Below, piece after piece: positions 7,861-15,207 of a stretch of 36,851 nucleotides of DNA. Position 1 is the first letter of the stretch; every line of letters begins with the position of its first letter. This DNA comes from JAAYZQ01 sp034428935. Its GTDB lineage: Bacteria; Chloroflexota; Anaerolineae; JAAYZQ01. The stretch lies in assembly GCA_034428935.1 (NCBI GenBank), contig DAOUHB010000161.1:1-36851 (forward strand). The letters are read 5' to 3'. Both the position numbers and the translations under genes were made by a program. Below the pieces are notes generated by a model. It did not search any database and was not told the DNA's origin. It saw nothing but the letters and a program-made list of their open reading frames with translations.

Positions 7861-8787
7861 ATGAATACAGAAGGCCAGGAAGAGATGGTGCAGGGCTGGG
7901 TCCTGAACTTGCAGCGCTTTTCGCTGCACGACGGGCCCGGCATACGGACCATCGTTTTTTTGAAGGGCTGCCCGCTGCGCTGCCTGTGGTGCGACAACCC
8001 CGAGTCGCAATGCGCCGAGCCGCAGATCCTCTTCTGGGAGGATCGCTGCATCCGCTGCGGGGCGTGCGTGGCCGTCTGCCCCGAAGGCGCCGTGGTCGAG
8101 GTCGAGGGGCGGCGCCAGATCGATGCTGCGCGCTGCACGATGTGTGGCCAGTGCGTGGCCGAGTGCTACGCCGGTGCCCTGGAGCAGGTGGGCCGGCTGA
8201 TGACGGCCGAGGAGGTCCTGGCCGAGGTGGAGGCCGACCGGCCGTTCTACGAGGAGTCGGGCGGGGGGATGACGCTTTCGGGGGGCGAGCCCACGGCGCA
8301 GCCCATCTTTGCCCGCGCCCTGCTGGCCGGCGCAAAGGCACGCCACATCCATACCGCCATCGAGAGCTGTGGCTACGCCCCCTGGGAGGTGTGGGAGGAG
8401 CTGCTGCCCTTCCTGGACCTGATCCTGTACGACGTCAAGGAGGTGGACCCGGCGCTGCACCAGGAACTGACGGGCGTGTCCAGCGAGCGAATCCTGGACA
8501 ACCTGGTGCGCCTGGCGCGCAGCGGCAAGCCGCTCATCGTGCGGCGGCCGGTGATCCCCGGATACAACGACAGCGCCGAGAGCATCCACCGCCTGGCCCG
8601 CTTCGTGCGCGAGCTGGGCATCAAAGAGATCAACCTCCTCCCTTACCACCGCATGGGTGAGGGCAAATACGACCGCCTGGACCAGGAGTACGCCTTGCGG
8701 GGGCGGCCCTCCCTTAAAGAAGAGGACGTGGGCGGCCTGCGCGACATCTTGCTTTCCTACGGCTTTCGCGCCAAGATCGGCGGCTAA
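7861..8787 (+). CDS. Glycyl-radical enzyme activating protein (radical SAM)
   Basis: 308-residue radical SAM enzyme of the pyruvate-formate-lyase activase family, which uses SAM and an iron-sulfur cluster to install a glycyl radical on a partner enzyme. The SAM-cluster motif C-x3-C-x2-C is at C37, C41 and C44. Two ferredoxin-type clusters follow: C63/C66/C69/C73 and C92/C95/C98/C102. SGGGMTLSGGEP is the conserved SAM-binding stretch. The extra clusters make it resemble the activases of glycerol dehydratase or hydroxyphenylacetate decarboxylase rather than PflA itself. The ATG at 7861 follows GAGGTAAG; an internal ATG at 7885 is also preceded by AGGAAGAG. No glycyl-radical enzyme is next to it in this window, so the target is unknown. 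An anaerobic or facultative lifestyle is suggested. Confidence 0.93.
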   Translation: MNTEGQEEMVQGWVLNLQRFSLHDGPGIRTIVFLKGCPLRCLWCDNPESQCAEPQILFWEDRCIRCGACVAVCPEGAVVEVEGRRQIDAARCTMCGQCVAECYAGALEQVGRLMTAEEVLAEVEADRPFYEESGGGMTLSGGEPTAQPIFARALLAGAKARHIHTAIESCGYAPWEVWEELLPFLDLILYDVKEVDPALHQELTGVSSERILDNLVRLARSGKPLIVRRPVIPGYNDSAESIHRLARFVRELGIKEINLLPYHRMGEGKYDRLDQEYALRGRPSLKEEDVGGLRDILLSYGFRAKIGG

Positions 8788-8871
8788 CGCCGAGGTTTTC
8801 CACGTCCGTCGGCGAGCGCCTGGAGGCCCTGGACGCCCTCGCCCGTGCGTACGAGCAACAGAAGGAGAGAC

Positions 8872-8914
8872 CCCGGCCGGACCGGTTTCACGCTGACAGA
8901 CCGGTCCGGCCGGG
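8872..8914. terminator. Bidirectional terminator between convergent genes
   Basis: Perfect 15-bp inverted repeat: CCCGGCCGGACCGGT at 8872-8886 and its complement at 8900-8914, with a 13-nt loop. It lies between the activase stop (8787) and the stop of the minus-strand gene (8923), so it can serve both. Confidence 0.85.
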
Positions 8915-8922
8915 AAGCAGTG

Positions 8923-11900
8923 CTAGAACTGGCGCATCACCAACGGCAGGTAGGCTTTGGGTGTTTCCAGGAGGTAGCGGACGCCGCTGTGGACGCCGTC
9001 GACGCGCAGTGGCTGGCCGGCGCTGTAGGGCAGCACGTCGATGTAGTGCTGGTCGCCCACCATCCTCGGCTCCGGCTCGGGCTGGGCTGCCAGGAGCGCG
9101 CCTGATTCGCGGCGCAGCCGCAGGAAGAATGGCTTGAGCTCGCCGGGCCCCAGCAGCACTTCTTCGCCGGGCGGCAGGGGATTGCCGGTCTCGGCGTTGA
9201 CGACCTCCACGCCGACGCCGCTCAAACCCACGAGCACCACGTCAAAGAAAGAAGGAACCGGGTGCGGCATCGGGTTGTGCAGCACAAAGGGCGGCAGATC
9301 GACCTTGCCGGCCGGCAACCGGAAGATGTGCAGCGAGAAGGTGAACAGGTCGACGTTGCGCTGCGAGAAGACGTCGTGGTAGCCGTCCTGGTGGATCTGG
9401 ACCCGCAGGCAGCGGTGCAGCGTGCCGGCCGCGGCGGGCGTCCACGGCATGCAGATGGTCAGCGTGCCTTCCGCGGGGATGACCGAGTCCTTGACCCCGC
9501 CGAAATCGGCAAAGGGCACGCCGGCGCCAAAGTCGGCGGCGGCAAAGGAGACGTCCACGACCTGGTCGACGGGGGTCGGGTTCATCAGCTTGACGCAGAC
9601 CATGGCCGGTTGGCCGGGCTGTGGCGGATCGGGTGAGACCGTGATCTCGGTTTCAGCCCAGTGCGGCTGGTCGATGGGCGGCGCCAGCGGCGGCCGGTCG
9701 ATCTTGCGCACGCCTCCGATGAGCTTCCCGTTGATGTAGGCCAGGAGGTCGATGTGGCAGCCCGCGCCCAGCAGGCCAGCAGGCGGGGTGACGGTCAGGA
9801 TGGCGGTGCGCACGTCGGTGCTGTTGGGACCGACGCCCACCAGCAGCGCGGGCGATACCCAGGCGCTCCAGCCGGGGCAGGTGTTGTCCACCACCAGGTC
9901 GATGTCGGCCATGTCCGGCGTCGGGTTGGCCACGGCGATGGGCACCTCTTCGGGGACGTTGGGCTCCAGCAGCTCGGCCACGTCCAGGTTACGACGGCTG
10001 TAGGTGACATAGCCGTTGGGCATCGACAGCTTCACCGCCAGGCAGTGATGGCCCGGGGCGCCGGGAAGAAACTTCAGGCAGGCGACGACCGACGTGTGGG
10101 CGGGGATGACCATCGTTTGCGGGTTGGCCCCGCTGATGGGGTTGATGCGATCGAAGGCCAGCCCGATGCCCAAGCCCGACAACATGAACTCCAAGGTCAC
10201 CTCCTGGTCCGCGTCGGTGTTGTTCTCCAGGAGGACGCACACCTCCGCGGGCTCGCCGGAGACGAGGGGGTAGGGGTTCACCCAGATCTCTTTTTCGGCG
10301 AATGGCCGCTCGCCCGGGTCGCCCAGGGGGATGAGCGGCTCGTCGACCTTGCGCACCCCGCCCAGGAGCTGTAGCAGGTTGCCGCCGGGGCCGACGGCCC
10401 AGGCCTCAACGTCGACCGTGCAGCCGGACCCCAGGGCGCTGCCCGCGGCCGGCGTCACCACGACGCCCACAACCTCCGTGCCCCCGATGGGCAGGAAAAA
10501 GGTGGGAGGCTGGACGTCCACCGTCCACCCGGGGCAGTTGTTGCGCACGACCATCTGGACGTCGACGGGCCCGCCAGTCTGGTTGCCGACGGGCAGCTCA
10601 AAGGTCGCCGGCTGCCCGGGAACCAACACTTCGCTCACGTCCAGGTTGCGCTGGCTGCGCAGGGCCGGGAAGGTGCCAGCCTCGTCGTACACGGTGACCT
10701 GGATGCACTGGTGGCCGGGCGTAACGGGAATCCACTGGATGCACACCTGGACGGTGGCTCCCGGCGGGACCTCGACGAGGCGTGGGTTGCCGGGCGCGTC
10801 GATGGGCGCGAAGGGCAGGCCGATGCCGAAATTGGCCAGGGCAAACTCGACCTGGACCGTCTGGGTTTGAGGGCTGGCGTTGGTGATCTCGGTGCACAGC
10901 CTGGTGGGCTGGCCGGTGACGATGGGGTAGGGATCGACGGTGATCTCGCTCTCGGCGTAAGGCGGATTGTCCGTGGGGAACTCGATGGGGCGGCAGATGA
11001 GCTGCAGCCCGCTGATCAGGCTCTGGGCGTGGATCGGGGGCGCCGCGGCCCCCAGGCTGGCCGTGTTCTCGATGACCGCGCCGCGCCGGCAAGCATCGTG
11101 GTCGACGAGGGCCTGGAAGTGTACCGAGCCCAGGGTGCCGGCGGGCAGGTCGCCCAGCTTCCAGGTGAGAACTCTCCCGGAAAAGGTGGCCGGCGGATTA
11201 GCGCTGCCGGGCAGGTAGGTGAGGCCGGGTGGCAGGGCATCGCGGATGGTCACGTCGACATAATTGTCGGGGCCGGGCAGGATGTAATCGAGGCGGTAGT
11301 TGACGACGTCGCCGGGGTTGGCGCTGTCGGGAAAGACGCTCTTGGCAAGGAGATCGCCGGCGCACTTGGTGTCGACCAGTTGCAGCTCGACCAGATCTTG
11401 AAAGTCCGCGGCAAAACCGGCCGGCATCTCGTCGAGGAAGGCCGGGTCTACCGAGTGCGCGCGGACGCCCAGGCGCACCAGGGCCCCCTGGGTCGTGTCG
11501 ATCTCGGACAGGGGGATGGACATCTCCCAGACGCGATGCGGGGCCGGCGATCCGAGGGAGGGCCCCCACCGGGTGCCCAGGGACCCGACCGTCGGATTGA
11601 TGCCCGTCCACGTGCCAGGGCCCAGGTAGTAGGAGAGGTCGAGAACGTAGGGCAGGGTCGGATAGAGCCTATAGAGCACGTCCAGGTCGGGGTCGATGAG
11701 GCCATCGAGGTCCACGTCAAAGGCGAGCCAGAAATAGTCGCCATAGACCGGTGCGGGAGCCAGCGGATCATCGGCGTCGTCGCCCACGACGTCGATGAGG
11801 ACATACAGATAGTTGTCGTCGTTGAGGAAATAGACCTGGGCGTGGGGCAGCGACAGGAAGGGCGCCGTGCCCCACTCTTCGACGGGCGCCAGCCCGTCGA

Positions 11901-12066
11901 TGCCGGGTGGCGAGCACGACCAGCGGCTCTGGACCGCAGCCACGGGCGCGCTGGGTGATTCCGGGGCGGCTTGCCCCGGCAAGGGGGAGACCGACACGAC
12001 GACCGTCAGCAGGACGAACAGAACCAACCCGCTGCGCGCAAGGCTCGAGAGCTTGACATTGCCCAT
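8923..12066 (-). CDS. Large exported protein with CBM9/DOMON-like, DUF11 and Ig-like repeats
   Basis: 1047-residue secreted protein. The N-terminus has a classical signal peptide (hydrophobic core LVLFVLLTVVVSVSPLP, cut probably after GQAA). Residues about 50-220 look like a CBM9/DOMON-type beta sandwich (DVDLDGLIDPDLDVLYRL could bind calcium). A DUF11-like domain follows (about 230-340). Then come three repeats of about 200 residues, each opening with a variant of AESEITVDPYP or AEKEIWVNPYP, containing a CP/GHQC-type Cys pair and SRRNLDV, and the first two closing with LLGGVRKVDEP or LIGGVRKIDRP. The last residues are YLPLVMRQF, a tail I associate with exported Chloroflexota proteins. ATG at 12066 with AGGAGGT at 12071-12077. 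No enzymatic motif is seen; a surface-binding or structural role is inferred. Confidence 0.85.
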   Translation of the reverse strand: MGNVKLSSLARSGLVLFVLLTVVVSVSPLPGQAAPESPSAPVAAVQSRWSCSPPGIDGLAPVEEWGTAPFLSLPHAQVYFLNDDNYLYVLIDVVGDDADDPLAPAPVYGDYFWLAFDVDLDGLIDPDLDVLYRLYPTLPYVLDLSYYLGPGTWTGINPTVGSLGTRWGPSLGSPAPHRVWEMSIPLSEIDTTQGALVRLGVRAHSVDPAFLDEMPAGFAADFQDLVELQLVDTKCAGDLLAKSVFPDSANPGDVVNYRLDYILPGPDNYVDVTIRDALPPGLTYLPGSANPPATFSGRVLTWKLGDLPAGTLGSVHFQALVDHDACRRGAVIENTASLGAAAPPIHAQSLISGLQLICRPIEFPTDNPPYAESEITVDPYPIVTGQPTRLCTEITNASPQTQTVQVEFALANFGIGLPFAPIDAPGNPRLVEVPPGATVQVCIQWIPVTPGHQCIQVTVYDEAGTFPALRSQRNLDVSEVLVPGQPATFELPVGNQTGGPVDVQMVVRNNCPGWTVDVQPPTFFLPIGGTEVVGVVVTPAAGSALGSGCTVDVEAWAVGPGGNLLQLLGGVRKVDEPLIPLGDPGERPFAEKEIWVNPYPLVSGEPAEVCVLLENNTDADQEVTLEFMLSGLGIGLAFDRINPISGANPQTMVIPAHTSVVACLKFLPGAPGHHCLAVKLSMPNGYVTYSRRNLDVAELLEPNVPEEVPIAVANPTPDMADIDLVVDNTCPGWSAWVSPALLVGVGPNSTDVRTAILTVTPPAGLLGAGCHIDLLAYINGKLIGGVRKIDRPPLAPPIDQPHWAETEITVSPDPPQPGQPAMVCVKLMNPTPVDQVVDVSFAAADFGAGVPFADFGGVKDSVIPAEGTLTICMPWTPAAAGTLHRCLRVQIHQDGYHDVFSQRNVDLFTFSLHIFRLPAGKVDLPPFVLHNPMPHPVPSFFDVVLVGLSGVGVEVVNAETGNPLPPGEEVLLGPGELKPFFLRLRRESGALLAAQPEPEPRMVGDQHYIDVLPYSAGQPLRVDGVHSGVRYLLETPKAYLPLVMRQF

Positions 12067-12280
12067 GGGAACCTCCTATGGAGCTTGCCCGGCGTGAAAG
12101 CCGGATGAACGGCCAACGACGCAAGCTTCAGGCGAAGGTAGATCTCCTGCGGTGCACTCCCTCCTTTCCTCCTCGTCATACACGAGGCGCCGGGGCACGT
12201 TACCGGCAGCCCGAACCAAAGGACAAAAGAAAGTGGGTTGCGCGATGAGGCACTTCGTGCGGCACAACGACGGGCCAGCA
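12067..12280 (-). other. Long structured leader of the exported-protein gene
   Basis: About 210 nt between the predicted start of transcription (near 12280, from the promoter at 12287-12315) and the ATG at 12066. In the RNA sense it holds a hairpin AGCTTGC...GCAAGCT (12121-12127 with 12082-12088) enclosing CCGGC...GCCGG, ending only 4 nt before the ribosome site. A purine-rich stretch precedes it. It matches no riboswitch class that I can recognise. Confidence 0.4.
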
Positions 12281-12286
12281 GCTTGT

Positions 12287-12315
12287 ATTATAGCACACGG
12301 CCCGGGCCAGCGCAA
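12287..12315 (-). promoter_or_regulatory. Promoter of the exported repeat protein
   Basis: Read on the minus strand: TTGCGC (12315-12310), 17 bp, perfect TATAAT (12292-12287). It is divergent from the promoter at 12353-12381, with the two -35 boxes only 37 bp apart, so shared regulation is possible. Confidence 0.75.
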
Positions 12316-12352
12316 GATGATTTTGCGCCCCACGCAGCGCCCCACGCGGCCG

Positions 12353-12381
12353 TTGACAAACGGCCGGGCCTGTGGTATACT
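12353..12381 (+). promoter_or_regulatory. Strong promoter ahead of the SWIM leader
   Basis: TTGACA (12353-12358), 17 bp, TATACT (12376-12381): 11 of 12 consensus bases at ideal spacing. Transcription would start near 12388, about 157 nt before the SWIM start codon. Confidence 0.82.
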
Positions 12382-12387
12382 GGGGTT

Positions 12388-12487
12388 GCTTATGAGAGAG
12401 AGAACGCTTGCCCCGCAACGAGCGGTGCGCAGCCAATCAAGTGACAGACGCCCGAGCCCAAATATGCCGTGGCGTCTGTTTGTTTTC
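12388..12487 (+). ncRNA. Candidate leader attenuator or about 100-nt small RNA
   Basis: From the predicted transcription start the RNA would fold into hairpin I (12406-12433, GCTTG...CGCAGC around CCGC-AACGA-GCGG). Hairpin II is a perfect 9-bp stem, ACAGACGCC (12444-12452) with GGCGTCTGT (12471-12479), followed at once by TTGTTTT. Hairpin II plus the T-tract is a textbook intrinsic terminator placed before the gene, so most transcripts may end near 12487 unless an alternative fold forms. Either it controls the SWIM gene by attenuation or the product is a free small RNA. I recognise no known family. Confidence 0.5.
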
Positions 12488-12544
12488 CCCGGCAATTTTC
12501 CCGTGCCCTCTTGGGCCGAACACAATCTGAACGAGGAGGTGGAC

Positions 12545-12820
12545 ATGGATTCGGGTATGATCGGCAAGATCGAGAAGTCCAAGCGATATGCCGAGGAGCC
12601 GGAGCGCATCCGGTTCGAACAGTTCCACGTTTCTTTTCAGGGGTCCCACACCAGCCACTCTGTTAGCTACAACGACGGTGCCTGGCACTGCACCTGCCAC
12701 TTTTTTGCCACCCGGGGGGTGTGCAGCCATACCATGGCCATGGAACGTGTTCTGGGAGTGATGTTGCCTATGGACACCGCCGCGGCCGCCGAGCCCCTTT
12801 CGGCTCCGGCAGTGGCCTGA
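12545..12820 (+). CDS. Small SWIM zinc-finger protein
   Basis: 91-residue protein with a SWIM-type zinc finger C-x-C-x8-C-x-H at C49, C51, C60 and H62, in the context WHCTCHFFATRGVCSH. SWIM domains are found in SWI2/SNF2 ATPases, MULE transposases and plant proteins, and mediate DNA or protein binding; stand-alone bacterial versions are uncharacterised. The start at 12545 is supported by GAGGAGGTG (12533-12541) and begins MDSGMIGKIEKSKRYAEEPER. Longer readings back to 12152 run through the promoter and terminator and are rejected. The N-terminal half is rich in charged residues and the tail in Ala/Pro. It is monocistronic, with its own terminator at 12837. Function unknown; regulation through the leader is likely. 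Confidence 0.85.
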   Translation: MDSGMIGKIEKSKRYAEEPERIRFEQFHVSFQGSHTSHSVSYNDGAWHCTCHFFATRGVCSHTMAMERVLGVMLPMDTAAAAEPLSAPAVA

Positions 12821-12836
12821 GACCTTCCGTCCGCGG

Positions 12837-12875
12837 GGCGGGGAGTGAGCAAGCGCTCATTCCCCGCCTTTCTAT
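12837..12875. terminator. Intrinsic terminator between the SWIM gene and mtaB
   Basis: 14-bp stem with one G-U pair: GGCGGGGAGTGAGC (12837-12850) and GCTCATTCCCCGCC (12855-12868), AAGC loop, then TTTCTATTTC. Strong in the plus direction, and placed so that it can also stop the convergent minus-strand transcript. Confidence 0.88.
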
Positions 12876-12876
12876 T

Positions 12877-14142
12877 TCATTCGACAATCTCGCCCCAAAG
12901 CCCGCCCGCCGTGGGCCACGCCAGGCGCACCAGCCCGAAGGTGTTGCGCAGATCCCCGGCGTGAACGGCCTTGACCCGCAGGTAGTTGTCGGTCAGGCCG
13001 CTCCACACGGGGCCGTCGTCGCCCGCGCGGGCCGACTCCCACAGGACGCGCGTCGTCTGCCCCAGGAACTGGCGGGCAAAGGCCTGCCCGGCGGCAGCGC
13101 CTGCCTGGCGCACGAGCGCCGCCCGATCGGCCTTGACCGCCGGTGGCACCTGGCCCGGCATGTCCGCGGCCGGCGTGCCGGGTCGGGGCGAGTAGGGAAA
13201 GACGTGCAACCGGGCCAGGCCCATGGCCCGCACGAAGGACAGGCTCTCCTCGAACTCGGCCTCGGTCTCGCCCGGGAAGCCGACGATGACGTCGCTGGTC
13301 ACGGCCAGGCCGGGGATGGCCCCCCGGGCCGCCTCGACCAGGGCGGCAAAGCCTGCCGGATCGTAGCGCCGGCCCATGCGCCGCAGGGTGGCCGCGGCAC
13401 CGCTCTGCAGCGGCAGGTGCAGGTGGCGGCACAGGCGGGCATCCTGCCACAGCGCCAGCGCCTCGCCAGGCAGGTCCCATGGCTCCACGGACGACAGCCG
13501 CAGCCGGGGCACGGTCGTCTCGGCCAGGATACGCGCCACGAGGCCCCACAGGTCCAGCTCCAGCGGGCCGCCGGCCCGGTCGCGGCCGTAGGCCCCCACG
13601 TGCACCCCTGTGAGGACGATCTCCCGGTAGCCGGCCGCCAGGCGTGCCCGCACCTCGTCCAGGATCTCGCCGGCGGGGCGGCTGCGCTGCTCGCCGCGGG
13701 CCACGTGGATGATGCAGTAGGTGCAGGCGTTATCGCAGCCATCCTGGATCTTGACCAGGGCCCGGGTTCTGGGCCGAAAGGCGGGCGTCGTGGCGGTGGC
13801 GGGCGGGAGAGGGGCGGGGAGATGGTCCAGGAGGTGGTCCTTGGCCCGGTTGCCGGCCACCATCTCCACGCCGGGCAGGTCCTGCAGGTCGGCTGGCGAC
13901 AGCTCGGCGTAGCAGCCGGTGACCACCAGCCGCGCCGCCGGGTTTTCGTGGTGCAGCCGGCGCACGGCCTGGCGCGACTTCTGGGCGGCGACCTGCGTCA
14001 CGGCGCAGGTGTTGAGGACGCACATGTCGGCCCCGGCGGGCGAGGCCGCCAGCTCGTGGCCGGCCGCCCGCAGGCGGGCGGCCAGGGAGTCCATCTCGCT
14101 CTGGTTGAGCTTGCAGCCCAGGCTGCTGACGTGAATGCGCAC
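12877..14142 (-). CDS. mtaB: tRNA N6-threonylcarbamoyladenosine methylthiotransferase MtaB
   Basis: 421-residue radical SAM methylthiotransferase that converts t6A37 to ms2t6A37 in ANN-decoding tRNAs. Domain order: UPF0004 domain with cluster ligands C10, C46 and C77 (SSLGCKLNQSE, LNTCAVT, VTGCYAEL); radical SAM domain with C136, C140 and C143 (DGCDNACTYC); then a TRAM-like C-terminus. IIHVARGEQRSR replaces the common IPxARGxxRSR. The MtaB subgroup is preferred over MiaB from GCKLNQSE near the N-terminus. The start codon is GTG at 14142, with purine-rich AGAGAGAG just upstream and a promoter at 14185-14213. It is divergent from the methyltransferase gene at 14292. Confidence 0.92.
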   Translation of the reverse strand: MRIHVSSLGCKLNQSEMDSLAARLRAAGHELAASPAGADMCVLNTCAVTQVAAQKSRQAVRRLHHENPAARLVVTGCYAELSPADLQDLPGVEMVAGNRAKDHLLDHLPAPLPPATATTPAFRPRTRALVKIQDGCDNACTYCIIHVARGEQRSRPAGEILDEVRARLAAGYREIVLTGVHVGAYGRDRAGGPLELDLWGLVARILAETTVPRLRLSSVEPWDLPGEALALWQDARLCRHLHLPLQSGAAATLRRMGRRYDPAGFAALVEAARGAIPGLAVTSDVIVGFPGETEAEFEESLSFVRAMGLARLHVFPYSPRPGTPAADMPGQVPPAVKADRAALVRQAGAAAGQAFARQFLGQTTRVLWESARAGDDGPVWSGLTDNYLRVKAVHAGDLRNTFGLVRLAWPTAGGLWGEIVE

Positions 14143-14184
14143 GCTTGCTCTCTCTTCTATCCCCTCTGGCCCTTCTGGGCGTGC

Positions 14185-14213
14185 ATTCTACCACATCGGC
14201 CGCCCCCTGTAAA
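14185..14213 (-). promoter_or_regulatory. Promoter of mtaB
   Basis: Minus strand: TTTACA (14213-14208), 17 bp, TAGAAT (14190-14185). Each box matches 5 of 6 consensus bases. Confidence 0.75.
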
Positions 14214-14227
14214 GCATTCCGTCGGAA

Positions 14228-14257
14228 TTGGCCTCCGGCCTGAGGAGATGGTATAAT
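14228..14257 (+). promoter_or_regulatory. Promoter of the methyltransferase/GT-C cluster
   Basis: TTGGCC (14228-14233), 18 bp, perfect TATAAT (14252-14257). Back to back with the mtaB promoter, with only 14 bp between the two -35 boxes. Confidence 0.72.
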
Positions 14258-14291
14258 GGCCGCATTCCGAGCCGAGGGCACTGCCTGAAAC

Positions 14292-15152
14292 ATGACAGAA
14301 CCTGCGTGGCAGCGGTATCTGACCGACTATAACGAGGGCCTGGGCCTGGTCTACGAGCGCCTGGTCCTCAATGACTTTCTCCTGGCCCTGCGCCGGCAAT
14401 ATGCCATTGAAACGGTGCTGGAGGCGCCTCTTTTCGGCATGGCGGGCGTTTCGGGCATCAACAGCGTGGCCCTGGCGCGGGCCGGTGCCCGGGTGACCCT
14501 CGTGGACGACAACGCCGAGCGGCTGGCGGGCGTAGAGCGCATCTGGGGCGAGCTCCAGCTCCCGGCGCACCTGGTGCACCACGCCGACTGGCGGCGGCTG
14601 CCCTTTGACGACGGCAGCTTTGACCTGGCCTGGAACTGGGCGGCCCTCTGGCACCTGCCCGGCGGCCCCGCCGGCGAGGGCGACATCCCGGCCGCGTTGC
14701 TGGCCGAGCTGGCCCGCGTGACGCGGCGGGTGGCCTTCGTGGCCATGCCCAACCGCGTCCAGGTGGGCTACCTCCTGCGCAAGTACGTCCTGGAGCGCGA
14801 TTTCGTCCGTTATGTGGACGAGTCGTGGGCCGACATCGGCCGCGTGCGCCGCGTCCTGGAGGGCGCCGGGCTGCGGGTCGTCCGCCAGGGTGTCCTGGAC
14901 GTGCCGCCCTGGCCCGACACGGTCATGCCCGCCGCCCAGGTCCTGGAACGCCTGGGCATCCGCTCGCGCAAGCTTCAGGGGCAGTTCAGCGGCGATTCGT
15001 GGCAGTGGAGCACCATGGCCTACTACCTGGGGCAGCAGCCCGACTTGTACGACCGGGTGATGCGCTACGCCTGGCTGGACCGGGCGCCCATCCCCTGGCG
15101 GATCAAGGCCGTCTGGGCTCACCACCGCTACCTGGTGGCAATTAAGGAGTGA
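14292..15152 (+). CDS. Class I SAM-dependent methyltransferase
   Basis: 286-residue methyltransferase of the Methyltransf_11 kind. The fold order is visible: a motif I region at residues 42-55, an acidic end of strand 2 (VTLVDDN, residues 68-74), PFDDGSFDLAWNWAALWHLP (motif IV region) and a late RRVAFVAMPN strand. Motif I is unusual: VLEAPLFGMAGVSG instead of the common VLDxGCGxG, so cofactor binding may be atypical. The ATG at 14292 lacks a close ribosome site (GAGGG lies about 14 nt upstream). It is followed by two membrane glycosylation-type genes on the same strand, which suggests that it modifies a glycan, lipid or surface component; the substrate is unknown. Confidence 0.78.
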   Translation: MTEPAWQRYLTDYNEGLGLVYERLVLNDFLLALRRQYAIETVLEAPLFGMAGVSGINSVALARAGARVTLVDDNAERLAGVERIWGELQLPAHLVHHADWRRLPFDDGSFDLAWNWAALWHLPGGPAGEGDIPAALLAELARVTRRVAFVAMPNRVQVGYLLRKYVLERDFVRYVDESWADIGRVRRVLEGAGLRVVRQGVLDVPPWPDTVMPAAQVLERLGIRSRKLQGQFSGDSWQWSTMAYYLGQQPDLYDRVMRYAWLDRAPIPWRIKAVWAHHRYLVAIKE

Positions 15153-15207
15153 CGCGGGCGGCCGGGGGGGGGCGGCGACCGCCTCCCGGGGCCCGGGCAA
15201 AGAAACC

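Noticed and set aside
10711..11958. Plus-strand ORF of 415 codons opposite the exported repeat protein
   Set aside because: The minus strand encodes a signal peptide and three internal repeats with a good ribosome site; the plus frame has none of these.
12152..12544. N-terminal extension of the SWIM protein back to 12152
   Set aside because: It would cross the promoter at 12353-12381 and the leader terminator; the ribosome site at 12533-12541 fixes the start at 12545.
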